From Trichuris trichiura (Eukaryota; Nematoda; Enoplea; Trichinellida; Trichuridae): a stretch of DNA of 64,000 nt. The translations under genes and the position numbers were made by a program. Shown one piece after another: positions 23,203 through 34,578 of this stretch (positions are counted from its first letter, which is position 1; each line of letters begins with the position of its first letter). The notes beneath the pieces are model-generated. The model made no database searches. It was not told the origin of the DNA and worked only from the letters and a program-made list of their open reading frames with translations. The stretch is from the NCBI GenBank assembly GCA_037903355.1, contig JBAJFE010000047.1, positions 186,001-250,000 on the forward strand, in the 5' to 3' direction.

Positions 23203-26200
23203 ATGGAAAAGGCCAACGAGACACTCCAAGCGGACGACAGCACTATACCGCTAATACTGGTCAACTTGACCGTTCGAAATTTCAACGTGTCCCCTGTAAG
23301 CGAGGAGCCAGAACCGTGCCAACTTATTGACAGTGGACGCAATCGCTTTTTGATCGTTGTATTCGTCGTCATATTTTGTGTATCCCTAATTGGAAACAGC
23401 CTGGTGATATTGACCATTGTCCAGAATCGATGGATGCGTACCATCACGAATTTGTTTCTGCTGAACATGGCTATCAGCGATCTTTTGCTCACGCTTATCT
23501 GCATGCCGCCTACACTGACGGCTATGCTGTTTGAATGCTTCATTTGGGGTAGTCAGATGAAATGGATGTGCACCTTGATGAGCTTCCTTCAGCGTAAGTA
23601 CACAGTTTCCTTATTAGTCTATATGCACTTTGGAGCTTGAAATTCGATAGGATTTTGAAAATTCAAAATATTACTTTTCTCCCTAAACGAATTTCGAGAT
23701 ACTGTCAGGAAAGTAGATATTTCTGGCCTTTTGCTACACGCGGAAAATCAATTTCTGTAGCAATGTTGATTTGAAATATACAGCAGCGCTAACGAGTTGG
23801 CTATGTGCCAGCTCAAAGGACCCTTACTGCCCTCTTAGGCAAGTTGAGAGCACTAATTAGAACGACAAGTGTTCTCGCCAAATGCGCACCGTTATGAAGA
23901 GCGTAGTAAATAAGGCAGGTTACCACGATTTGCTGTACGTGAAATTCGTAGTTTTGCTGTCGGACATACGATGAGCCATTCCGTACTTTCGTTTCTGTTC
24001 TCGCAACGGTTTAACTATAAACTTTCACAGCGCGTAGCAAGTAACAGTTCCGTTACCGCGTGGAAATAGAATACGACTGTTACGAAACTCGCATCTAAGG
24101 TAGCCAGTTGAGGACTTTCACTTTCTTCTTAGTGGAATGTTTGCCTATACCGTCAAAAAGAGCTGTTGGTCTTTTGAACGCTTTTATGCAGAACGTGCTA
24201 TCTCATTGGATAATTAAGTTATTGGCTTTATTGGATAATTAAGTTTGAAAGTTTGGAAATTCAAAAGGAAAAGGAGTTGCGCGCGTTAAGCCTGTTCTCG
24301 GGATTGCAATTAGCAACACGTTTACCCAAATAGATAGCGTTAGGGAAAATGTAATCGTACCGGGAAAACAATGAAAGAAATTCTATTCTTCTTGAGCATT
24401 ATGCAGTCACCGCTATTGCAGCGTCTGTTCATTCCAAGGTATACGAAGTACGGCCTTTCTCTGAGTTGCATCGACATGCTCATGACGTCTTATTGAAATT
24501 TATGTTGAAACCTGAGCTATCATTAGCAGCCCTAGACCCAAAGAAAGCGTATGTACGTATTGTTGCTAAGTGTGGGCGTAAGCTCTACTAGGATGATAGG
24601 GCTTATTAATAAAGATAAGTGCACTGCGAAGCATTTTGAAAAAAAGTAGTTTGGCTTGCTAATGTCCTTATTATTGATTGGATATAATTCAAAAAGACCT
24701 TAATTGCTGCGCAGAAGATGGCATAATGGGCTTATATCATTAACACCTCCGCTGTAATCCGTTGGGGGATGGGTACATATTGAATTATCAGGCAAATTGT
24801 CGAAATTCTTCAAACTAAAGCCTGTACATTCAAGAAATGCCCTTCGCCTTGTCGTGAAGAAGATCGATTTGGTCAGCCACTGAGGAAATGATCTTCAGGG
24901 ATCGATTCTTTGATAAATGTCGATGCGCATAAAAACGTTGCAAATTTCATTGCGGCTACTTTGGCCAACTTTATTATTGGCCCTCAAAGAAGTTGCAATG
25001 GTCGGATAAAATGGAATGCCCAGTACGAGTAACGACGGCCGTCGCTTCGACCAGTTAAGATTGATCAACGATAAAGTTTAAAAAATAGAGTTGCATAAAG
25101 GCAGAGGGCGCTTGTTACTACTGCCAACAGTCGTACTACAAATCAGAATAATTGCTTTCGCTTCCAGTTCCCTCTTCTAATTGCTCGCAAGGCTCTTTTC
25201 CACAGGTTATCCGCGTTGACCTTTCCCATTCGTATAGGCGCCTTGAAAAAATGCTTTCCCTTATTAGGGTATATGAGATGTCCCTTTCATTTTGTCGCTA
25301 ACAGAGCACGCAGGTGGTGACAATTTTATAATGCGTTTTGCCTACGCCTAGGAGCAGCTCTCTTTCGTCAAATTACTTTTCCGTCTACTTATTTCATACC
25401 AAAATTGGAAATGGGAAACCTAGATGATGAGCACTGTTTACTTTGCGCACTACTCAAGGCGAATAACCGCTTGTGCGGAAGCGCATGGAGCCACGGATTG
25501 CCGCCATTTAAACGACGTTTCGATTAGGCCCCAGGTGTTCGCGCAAGCGGTTTTTGAATTTTTCATAACGGCAATCAATAGGCAATCAAAGTTGTTCAAC
25601 AAAACAGCATATTATCCCCTACTGTATCTTCGACAGCAGTCGAAAGGTTGCAAGCGGAATCAGTGGAAAAAATCTGCGGAACGACTGCCATTTACTAGGC
25701 GAAACGCGCGAAGGCAAATTTTTGCAATTCCCCGCACGCACGCGAGTATAAACTGCCTTGTCGCAGGTTGAAACGACATTTTTTCCAACGCTCAGTAAAT
25801 ATCTGAAATTTGTTTTTCAAACTGGAACGGATATGTAAATCTAGTGGAATTAATCACCAGCTGAGATCGTCATCAGATTTAAAAGGCGATAAAAGTTTAA
25901 AACGAGCTCTTTTGTTCTATTGGTGATTTGTAAAGCTTCCAGATTCCGTCCCATCGTCATCGTGCGGATTAAATGGGCAGAAGATAGTCACGTCTGGAAG
26001 TATAGTCAATCGCTAATTGCCCATAAAAGCAATGCTTCAAATACTATTCATTAATCATTGACCCAGAAATGCGGCGTGCAAAAAAATTTGCTTTGCATCA
26101 CGGTGCTGCACGTTGTTGGTTCGAAACTTTTGGTTGCGCTATTTCCTGTTGAAGTTTACTTTTCCAATCGAAATTCAAAGTGTCTCAGTAAACTAATCAA

Positions 26201-29200
26201 GCGGAAAATTTCATATTTCGGCAACTTAATCTTTTTTCTCATTGAGAAAATAAAGTAAGTAAAAACAGACCTTTCAAAGCTTTTTCCGACTTTCCAGGGC
26301 ACGATGCAAAACTTATGCATCCCGTTACGTTTTATGCTCAAAAAATTTGCATTATTTCAACTTAGAAAGCCAATGGAATGCGAAAGCGCTATACCCACTT
26401 AAAGCTTGTGCATTTAACCTTAAACTAAGCAACAATAATTGCATAGTGATCAGCGCCAAGCAGACCTTAGGCACGGATAGCGGGACGCATTCCATCCGTA
26501 CTCGAATAGAGCACAAGATTTGATCGCGAAGTAGAAGGTTTGCATTTCATAAATTGCTTTAAAGCTTAAAAAGCTCATCGTGCTATCATAAATCTCAATA
26601 TATCAGTTCTGGAATAGGACATGAGCATAACCGCAGTAGAGAAATGGATTCCGTTTCTTAGCTATCCTACAGTCTAGGAGATGCAGGTTCCTTTCTAAGA
26701 GGAATGCCGGCCATCCTCTTCTGTCCTTACTGACAAGCGTACAGGTCATCCTGTTTCGTCTTTGCGTTAGTCTTATGCTTAGGCAAGGGCAAACGGGATA
26801 ACCGGCGGGATGGTTGGACACATGACCTAAAGTAGCTTGTCCAAGTCATCGTCTTGATTTCTTTGGCTACTAAAATTAGCTTCTGCCTGCGAAGTTCAAA
26901 TGCAGTGATGAGTGATCGCGAACGTTTTCTCTTTTTTCCTCGGCAGGCGCTAACTTACTGAAACTAAATTTCAAAAAATGTATCACGCAATCGTTCATCA
27001 TTGTCCGGAGGTGAAAATTGGTTTGACAAATTCGTATTTCTTACAATGACACTTTTTTTGTACAAACAAGCTTGCGGGCATAATCGATTTAGAATAGTGG
27101 CTATTGCTGATCTTCTCAACCTGAGCAAGAGGAAGTCAAATGCTTTAAAACGTGCATAGAAATTACTAGTTTCTATTTTAAAGAGTTATCTTGCCTGAGG
27201 AATGCGCTAACGGTTTCATTTTGCTTTACGCGTATTCTTCGGTGCACTTGTGTTTACGTATGCCTCACAAAGTTCATACGATCGCGAAGTGGGGCGCGGC
27301 TGCCACTAGTAGCACCGCTGGCAATTATTCGCTGTCAGCATAGCTTTAAATACAAAAATTGCTCGAATGGCAGTAGTACTCCTGTTTTCGGCAATGGCTT
27401 TGTCTAAGAAAGTAATATTAGCATATTGAGTCGAGGATGGCGTAATATGCACCTTCACCTTATTTTGGTTTACTTTTCGGAAAAGCTCTGGCTCATTCGC
27501 TATTTAACCATAATTAACGCCTGTTGCAGCCGTTTCAGTGGCTGCCAACGCCAATACGCTCGTGGCCATTGCCTTGGAAAGGTATTTCGCTCTTTGCCGA
27601 CCTCTTCATTCGAGGCAATGGCAGACAAAGCGCAATGTGGTTCGCATGTTGATCGTCGTCTGGACTGCTGCCTGCATCACGTCCATTCCGCCGACCTTTG
27701 TCGTTGAAGTGATTGAGATACGACCAGGTAAGCATTAGCAGAGGCAGACAAGAAAATTTGAATTGTTTTTGCTTATCAGGTCAGCCAAACTGTCGCTACA
27801 ACTGGCCTTCACCTCAGGCGCCTTTGATTTACTTCATTTTCCTGTCGCAAATGCTTTTCACCATACCGCTCATCATTATGACCCTACTGTACAGTCTCGT
27901 CATACGAAGCTTGTGGCTCGGGATCAAGCAACATAGCGAGAATTCAAGTAGGCGCGTTGTTTTTACGTACTGCTATCAATTTTCCAGCCTTATGACGCTT
28001 CCAACTGAGGCGCCCTCCTCAGGAGTCCGCCAGAATGAGCGTCAAAGACGCTGGCTTTTCCGGCGGTAGCAAATTATCGTAACAAATTCTTTTTCCCCTC
28101 TTAGCTTGCGAAATGTATCACTTCTCAGCTCTATTGATTGCTTAATGCGTTCCGCTAACGCTACATCAGTAATTCCACTAATGCTTATATGAGCATCTGA
28201 CTTTTAAGAGCTTGTTGAGCTCGAAACTTAACAAGCTACATTTGAAATAGTTATTACGCTTAAATTATTATTAATACTATCGTTATAAATTCTGAAGGCA
28301 ACGTGGTGACGAAAACTGTCGTAAAAGGGGGTTAACTCATGCAACAACGCGTTAGTTCCATTTATTTTACCGATATCTTCGCAGCATCACTTCTAAAACT
28401 AAACCTTTTGATTGTCTGCGTATGAAATGAGGAATGATCAACTACTGACTTGCATGATGCTCAAGGGAAAGAGCTAAGCTATCATGAATACCTAAGAGAA
28501 TATGTAGCCTTCTTGAAAACTGAAACGGGCCGGACGAGACCATGTCAAGAGAACTGTAGGCGCTTTCGCTTTAGGATTAGTTTCCAGCTGAGAGGCTCGC
28601 AAATAAAGTCCAGGAATCCAATAAACAATAAACACATTGGATATTTACTCGTTCATCGATTGCTTCGATGACTTAAGCCCAAGTTACAGCCTGCAAAGGC
28701 TTATATAAGACACGCCGGCAGGCAATGTGCCTACGATAGAGTTTAACGTAACTGGAATTCTTTTCCTTATTTGGTCAACATAACTATGAGAGACTATAGG
28801 AAATAGTGTTGCACATCATTGCCCATTCACTCTGGCTACAAGAAAGAGTAAGCTCGATTTAACTGCTACAAACTGGGTAGTTGTTTCTTCATTGTCAGCT
28901 TTGATTTCATGTTTTTCCGGTCGAACGTTTTTTAACATCGCCCCTTCATAAGGCAATTTTCCAGTTGTCACGTTGAAGTGAAGGCCTTAGACAAGCTGTC
29001 CCATCATGTGAATGAAACATTTTTACTTGGCTAGCTGGCGTCTGATCGTCTTGTCCATTAATCTTAAAACTTCTCTTCTGAGCGTCGCCTAAAAAGCGAA
29101 ACTTCGAAAGAAAGTCAATTGGCAGCAACAACAGGCAGGCGGGCGACCAGATTACGAAAACGGAGAAACGCTAAAGTCGAATCGACGTTATCGTCTGGGC

Positions 29201-32200
29201 GCTATTGTTTTGCTTTGCAATGTTTCCTTCAGTTAAGCTGTCAATTTTGTCTCCTTTGCCGATCGGCGTCATTGCAGTTTTGGGACATAGCGTCAACACG
29301 TTCCCTAATATCATTTCGCCTTCCCTCGAGAATTTTCAAATCCTCCGCGAATCAGTTCTGCTTGGCAAGCCAATTTCCTATTACGTTCTCATTCGATTGT
29401 CATGCCGACTTAACAGCCGCAAAGAAGAGGAAAATTATTCTTGCAATTAATTTTTTGCAAGCTATTTTTTAAGCAGCTTTGCAAAAATAAGTGAAATACA
29501 GCTACTGAAATAGGAATTTGTGGAAATTTATGCCTCTTGAAAAGCCCAACAAGCAACCCTACTGCCAAACAACGGATTGACAATTGCGTAAAGGAGCAGT
29601 CGATCTTTCGCCACAGGAATATGGGCTCGAAAAGGAAATATACCCCTCAACAAGTAGCAGTGAGGATATAATGAATATATGCTTAAAGAATTCACCTTAT
29701 GCGAATTGCTTTCGAGTGGAGGTTTTGTATTGGCGTATTCATTTTCTTCTTTGCAGAAATCTCATCGATGCATAAATTCCAAAGTCGCTTCCAGTCAGTA
29801 GGTGCGGCTTTAATGGTAATTCTATGACTTCGCGGGCCCATTGAAAATTCGCAGGAAACAGGCTATTTTAATTTTCACGCAATAGACACTGTCGCACTAC
29901 AGGGGCCGCTGACTACTAACGGACTGCGCCAACTTTGCCTACAACCAAGTAATAGGATGCATTCAAGGGCCGCTTTCGTCGTTAGGCAAACAGATAAACT
30001 ATATCCCGTGGGCAAAGTATTCAAGCTTGATGACGGGATGTCCTACCCCAACTAACATGTTCATAATTGACTAAAAGTATGATTCGGCGTGAATTCCTTT
30101 CTGGAAAAGATAGCTAAGTAAATGTGGCGTCACTAAGTTTCGCGGACCTAATGATATCATGTTAATTTGAGCTCAACCTCTGGCCGTAAGAACATACAGG
30201 CTCACAGCGCAGGCTTCAACGTTTAAGAAAACGTTACCATCAAATTCTGAAAACGGGGTTTCTTGGTACGGGAACAAATGTTTTCATAATGAAGAAGTTT
30301 ATTACGGATAATTCTTGTTTGTTATGTATATATAGAAGAACTCCGGAGCTTTCAGGTCATTCGAGACCCGTCATCAGCGGTCATAAGTTGTTGATATGAT
30401 TCGTGGCAGCGATTGCCCTAATGTTTCTGAGGATTTTAAAGCGGGCATTTTTAAAGTTTTTCGTTGCTAGGTTCTGGTATCTGGGCCTGTCAGCGCACTT
30501 CTATTTCTTGTCAGCGTACTTCTTCTTCTTGTTCCGTATATCTTGTAGATTGTGTCTTGGCTGGGTAGTTTCGAACATTTTTTGTTGCTGGTTCCCTGTT
30601 TTTTCATTTGCATTCATTTTTCTTTCTTTCTTTCTTCTTTTTTCTTTTTCTTTTCCTTTTTCGTTCCATATATATTGCAGTCCTATCCATTTCTATTTGT
30701 TCTAATTAGTTGTTTTTTCTTTTTTCTTTCTGGGCTATTGTTTTTTTTTCTTTTTTCTTTCTTCGTAAGGAATACAATAGCCTAGCCAATGTATGAAATA
30801 CAATAGCCCAGAAAGAAAAAAGAAAAAACAACTAATTAGAACAAATAGAAATGGATAGGACTGCAATATATATGGAACGAAAAAGGAAAAGAAAAAGAAA
30901 AAAGAAGAAAGAAAGAAAGAAAAATGAATGCAAATGAAAAAACAGGGAACCAACAACAAAAAATGTTCGAAACTACCCAGCCAAGACACAATCTACAAGA
31001 TATACGGAACAAGAAATAGAAGTACGCTGACAGAATCAGATACCAGAACCTATGAACAAAAAACTTTAAAAATGCCCGCTTTAAAATCCTCAGGAACATT
31101 AGGGCACTCGCTGCCACGAATCATATCAACAACTTATGACCGCTGATGACGGGTCTCGAATGACCTGAAAGCTCCAGTGTTCTTCTATATATGCGTAACA
31201 AACGGGAATTATCCGTAATAAACTTCTTCACCATCAAATTCTGCTCACTGAAGTGCCGGCGCATTGGTAACTACAATATCGTGCACTCCAGACTCGTAGC
31301 CAAAGAGCTTAAAGCGAAAACTAAGTGAGCGCTTCAGACTCTTGTAACCTGAAAATCAAACTTCGACTTACTGTTTGGTTAAAAGCATAAACTTCCGACT
31401 ATGAGCTCTTGGCGTTTAAGCGTCGAGTATCCACCTTAAACTCTTCAAACCGCAGCATCAAAAAATCTCGCGAAATCCCCGCTTTAAAAAAACTCCTGAG
31501 TTTAACGAACTGATTTTAAAGCCTTATAACCTGAGCTTTAAAATTTCAGTTCAAACTTCTCGCATTAAGCTCCCGAGCTTATGGATTCACTTTAAACTCT
31601 TTAAACGTGAGTATCTAATTTTCGCGTTAAAGTTAGAGAATATTCAATTTCCCACTTTTTGCCTGTATGTGAGATGACTAAATTTAGAAGCATAACAATG
31701 CAAAGGCGACGCTTATTTTTTTCGCTCTCAAAAATTCTGCGCCCATTAAGTAAAGTGAGCTGAGATCGTATACCAGTAGATAAAAGTAATTACTAGAAGT
31801 TTGCTTGTCAATCATGCAGTGTAATGGAGAACATTTTTTCATAGAAATAGCATCGCGTATAAACCTCGCTTCCCATGGTAGTGGTCACTGATGGGACCGA
31901 CTTCTTGGGAAGAGTCTTTCAGTATAAATTGCCTTAACGTTGGTCAATTTTAGTTCTTGCCCAAACAGGTGAAAAAATGGAAAATTCGGGTACAGCATAC
32001 ACGACGGAGTCTACAAGGGCGCCGTTAGCCGATAGGAATGAAGATTACCGGTGGTCAACAATGAAGACGAAGCGTAAGCATTTCCTAAGCTGGCAGTATC
32101 CGTACCTTAAGAAACAAGTGACCAAATCTGCAACTACTATACCGCTGGCTAATATTTCTCAGTCAAGCAGCCCCATAGTGCCAGCCATTTGTCAAGGAAG

Positions 32201-32831
32201 TCCTCCCGCTCGACCTCAAGGCAGATGGAGTGGAACGCAACTACGAAGTACTCATACGGAGAAAAGTCTTGTTACCAAAAAAAGGGTTATCAAAATGTTG
32301 GCTATGATAGTGGTTGAATTCTTCGTATGCTGGATGCCCTTTTACTCCTATTATCTAGTTGTCATCATTCATCCGTCGCTATTCGACTCCAGCTGCCACG
32401 TGGCATTCCTAATCGTTGCCTATCTGAGCACGTGTACAAATCCGATCACCTACTGCTTCATGAACAGCAAATTTCGTCAGGCATTCCTTGCCGCTTTCGG
32501 TTGCCACGTCAACTCAAAAGCTTTAAGAAGGCAGAAGTGCTATGGAACGAAGCATAGTCAGCCTTATGTATGCAAAGTAACGCCCCCTCAAGGGGCAGCA
32601 GGCGAAGCTCAGCAAGAGGACAAAGATGATGGCGACGTTAATAGCAATTCTTCATCCCAGCAGGACTATATGACTGCCTACGAAGGAAGCAGAAATAACA
32701 GCGAAGATATGGCCACTGTGCAAATGGTACTGTCCGACAATTCAATTGCCCAAATAACGCCAACGGAAAAGACGACCGACAGTACGGAACTGCCCGTTAT
32801 AACAATGGAAGGAATTGCGTCGATAGTTTGA
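23203..32831 (+). CDS. ckr: Cholecystokinin/gastrin-type neuropeptide GPCR
   Basis: Four exons: 23203-23593, 27530-27727, 27780-27947 and 31969-32831 (an in-frame alternative acceptor at 31954 adds five residues); phases match at every junction and give about 539 residues. Class A receptor features are clear: N-terminal N-glycosylation sites (NET, NLT, NVS), TM1 with GNSLVI, TM2 with NLFLLNMAISDLLL, an ERY box after TM3 (LVAIALERYFALCRPL) followed by SRQWQTK, a long third intracellular loop, TM6 with VCWMPFYSYY and TM7 with NPITYCFMN. The SRxWQTK stretch after the ERY box, KKRVIKML before TM6 and CFMNSKFRQAF after TM7 match cholecystokinin receptors best, which in nematodes respond to sulfated NLP-type peptides and couple to Gq. 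The C-terminal tail is long, acidic and Ser-rich. Other peptide receptors of the same class A branch remain possible. Confidence 0.85.
23594..27529. other. GPCR intron 1 (3.9 kb)
   Basis: Donor C|GTAAGTA and acceptor TTGCAG. No nested gene is supported. A duplicated 16-mer (attggataattaagtt) lies at about 24195 and 24230. A diverged copy of the TGCAGGTTCC fold-back repeat lies at about 26678-26815. A 115-codon frame at 25424-25771 has no motifs. Confidence 0.6.
26678..26815. repeat. TGCAGGTTCC fold-back repeat, intronic copy
   Basis: Begins ATGCAGGTTCCTTTC and continues with CTTCTGTCCTTACTGACAAGCG, close to TTCTACCCTTACTGACAAGT in the copy at 45745-45880, and ends with ATGCTTAGGCAAGGGCAAAC, the mirror of the first half. 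Family members are imperfect palindromes with a CTGTTCTGCCCTTA arm near each end. Confidence 0.5.
27948..31968. other. GPCR intron 3 (4.0 kb)
   Basis: Donor A|GTAGGC and acceptor AAACAG (or TTTTAG 15 bases earlier). It contains the large palindromic insertion at 30236-31243. Overlapping frames at 29119-29472 look weakly protein-like in two frames but have no recognisable motif. The rest is unremarkable. Confidence 0.6.
30236..31243. mobile_element. Large palindromic insertion with 14-bp flanking direct repeat
   Basis: The left arm (30291-30741) and right arm (30800-31229) are reverse complements along almost their whole length (about 95 percent by eye), with a 58-base centre; the left arm carries an extra short duplication near 30500. 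The insertion is bounded by the direct repeat ACCATCAAATTCTG at 30236-30249 and 31230-31243, which looks like a target-site duplication. Each arm holds the family hairpin (30347-30380 and 31140-31172); here the core is complete: CTGATGA, C, stem GGGTC/GACCT, GAAAGC. The centre-proximal part of each arm is a long polypyrimidine/polypurine tract. The layout suits two head-to-head copies of one retroelement end, as is common for Penelope-like elements. No reverse transcriptase is encoded. Confidence 0.8.
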
Positions 32832-34578
32832 AGAAGCAAACTAAAAAAAAACTGAGCGCGCCCTTTGCAAGAGCCAGCTGCGCGGGTGGCAACGTGAAAC
32901 GTTCTTAATGTCAACATCATTTTAGTAAACAATTTTACGGTGAAATCTGCCGCCAGACTACCTTGACGCAAACATTAACAATATCGACTGCTCGGCTGAG
33001 AAAAAAGTAATTAAAGAAAAAAAAGTCTCAGTAAGTTTGACCGAGTAAAATTTAAATTTCGGGAGTCCATTGTTGAAATAGGAGCGAAAAAAAATGAATA
33101 AAAAAGAAAATTTGATCAAAAGAGCAATACTAAGAAAAATAATTGAAGAGGCTAACAAAATTCAAAAATTCAAAACAAGTAAGGTCTTCTGTTGGGATGA
33201 GTTTTTCATCTAAAAAATCTTAAGCTACAGAAGAGCTCTTTACCTTATTTTATTTAAGTTTAAATTTACAGAATGCAGTACAGTAATAGTGATATGAAGT
33301 CAAGTTAGGTTAAACAAAATGGCATAAATGCACAATGAGGCTCAAAACAGTCTAGTTAAAATTGAGTAGAAACGGAACGAAGAAAGTAAACTGTAGTAAG
33401 CTTTGTTCTTTCATGGTCAAAGTATGCAAATGCAGCAATTCGAACTAATGAGGGCAAAGAAAATCGTCCTCGCGAAACAATACTCATCGCTACTCGCAAT
33501 ATAATAGGATGCTAACAAATTTACAACAGAACTTTTGACGTAACCGGCTACGATTAAGCGAAGCGATTCAAAGTAGAGTCCTACAACCATAATATTTTAA
33601 ACAGGCAATCTGTGGACATCATGGATTTGGATTTGATACAAGTTAGATAAGGCATGCAAGCATTTACTCCTGCAGTAAATAAACTATAAAACGATTGAAG
33701 GCTTTTAACAGCATAGGAAGCCATGGAAAAACCATGTCATATGGAAAATTTTTCAAAATTACAAAATCTGCTCTTTACCATGAATGCATAATTAGCTGAC
33801 TGCAACTTTTACTGTTCAATAATACAGCACATATGTAAATGAGGCATTGCTGCACAGTAGCCTACGCTTACGCATAGGACTGAGGGGAACTTTCAATAGG
33901 AAAAAAAGGAAGACCGTCAGAGGCAGCCACCACGGACCCAAAGTGAAAAAACTCATCTGGGTGAACCCATTATTTTCTTTTGGTTATGGACAAATCCTGA
34001 GGTCATATTATGCATATAAGATGAGAAATCGGCGGGTTATGGAATGAGGGCTCTTCGAGGGAGCTAGGAGAGTGCTCAGTGCCAGTCTTAGCTTTTTCAG
34101 GCATTTCCATATGAGAGTACTCCGAAGAGTACAACCAACGATCCTCTTCATCTCTTATCTCTTCTGCGGCGATACAGCGACTTCAAACGACCATACTGAA
34201 TCGAAGCATTCATATGTAAACGACAGCATCACCGCTTGCGTTTGTGCAGCCTAAGTCCCATCAGAGACCCAGTAGCAGTTAACCTGGAATTTCGATTTGT
34301 AATATTAAGAAGGAAATGACCCGGTTCTTCTCTGGTCCTTCGCCTTTACGACACATATACTATTTAAATTGTTAAATGCATTCGTTGATTATTTATCTGT
34401 ACGTATGTTTTAGAACGCGTACTACGCGCTGAGTACAAACTGAACTTACCTGCAAGCTTCGGTTGAATAGAGAAAGCTGTATCAAGAAGATCTAGCACCA
34501 ACTTACATCATTCATTTTCGTTAGGCGTTGGATCACCAGCGTCTTCCTGGAATATGGGAATAGATGGCAAAAGGAAAA
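32832..34578. other. Intergenic between convergent GPCR and TAF5-like genes
   Basis: The genes on either side end toward each other, so this stretch should hold both 3' untranslated regions. It is A-rich just after the GPCR stop. Short frames near 33850-34250 have no motifs. No repeat or RNA gene was seen. Confidence 0.4.

Noticed and set aside
22609..23224. Minus-strand frames antisense to the GPCR first exon and upstream region
   Set aside because: No recognisable domain, and the overlapping GPCR exon is secure.
26102..26140. GGTTCGAAAC resembling a tRNA T-loop
   Set aside because: Flanking sequence does not form the other arms.
30403..31146. Phe-rich membrane-like frames on both strands near 30.5-31.1 kb
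   Set aside because: They are mirror translations of the polypyrimidine tract in the two arms of the palindrome, which is why near-identical peptides appear on both strands.
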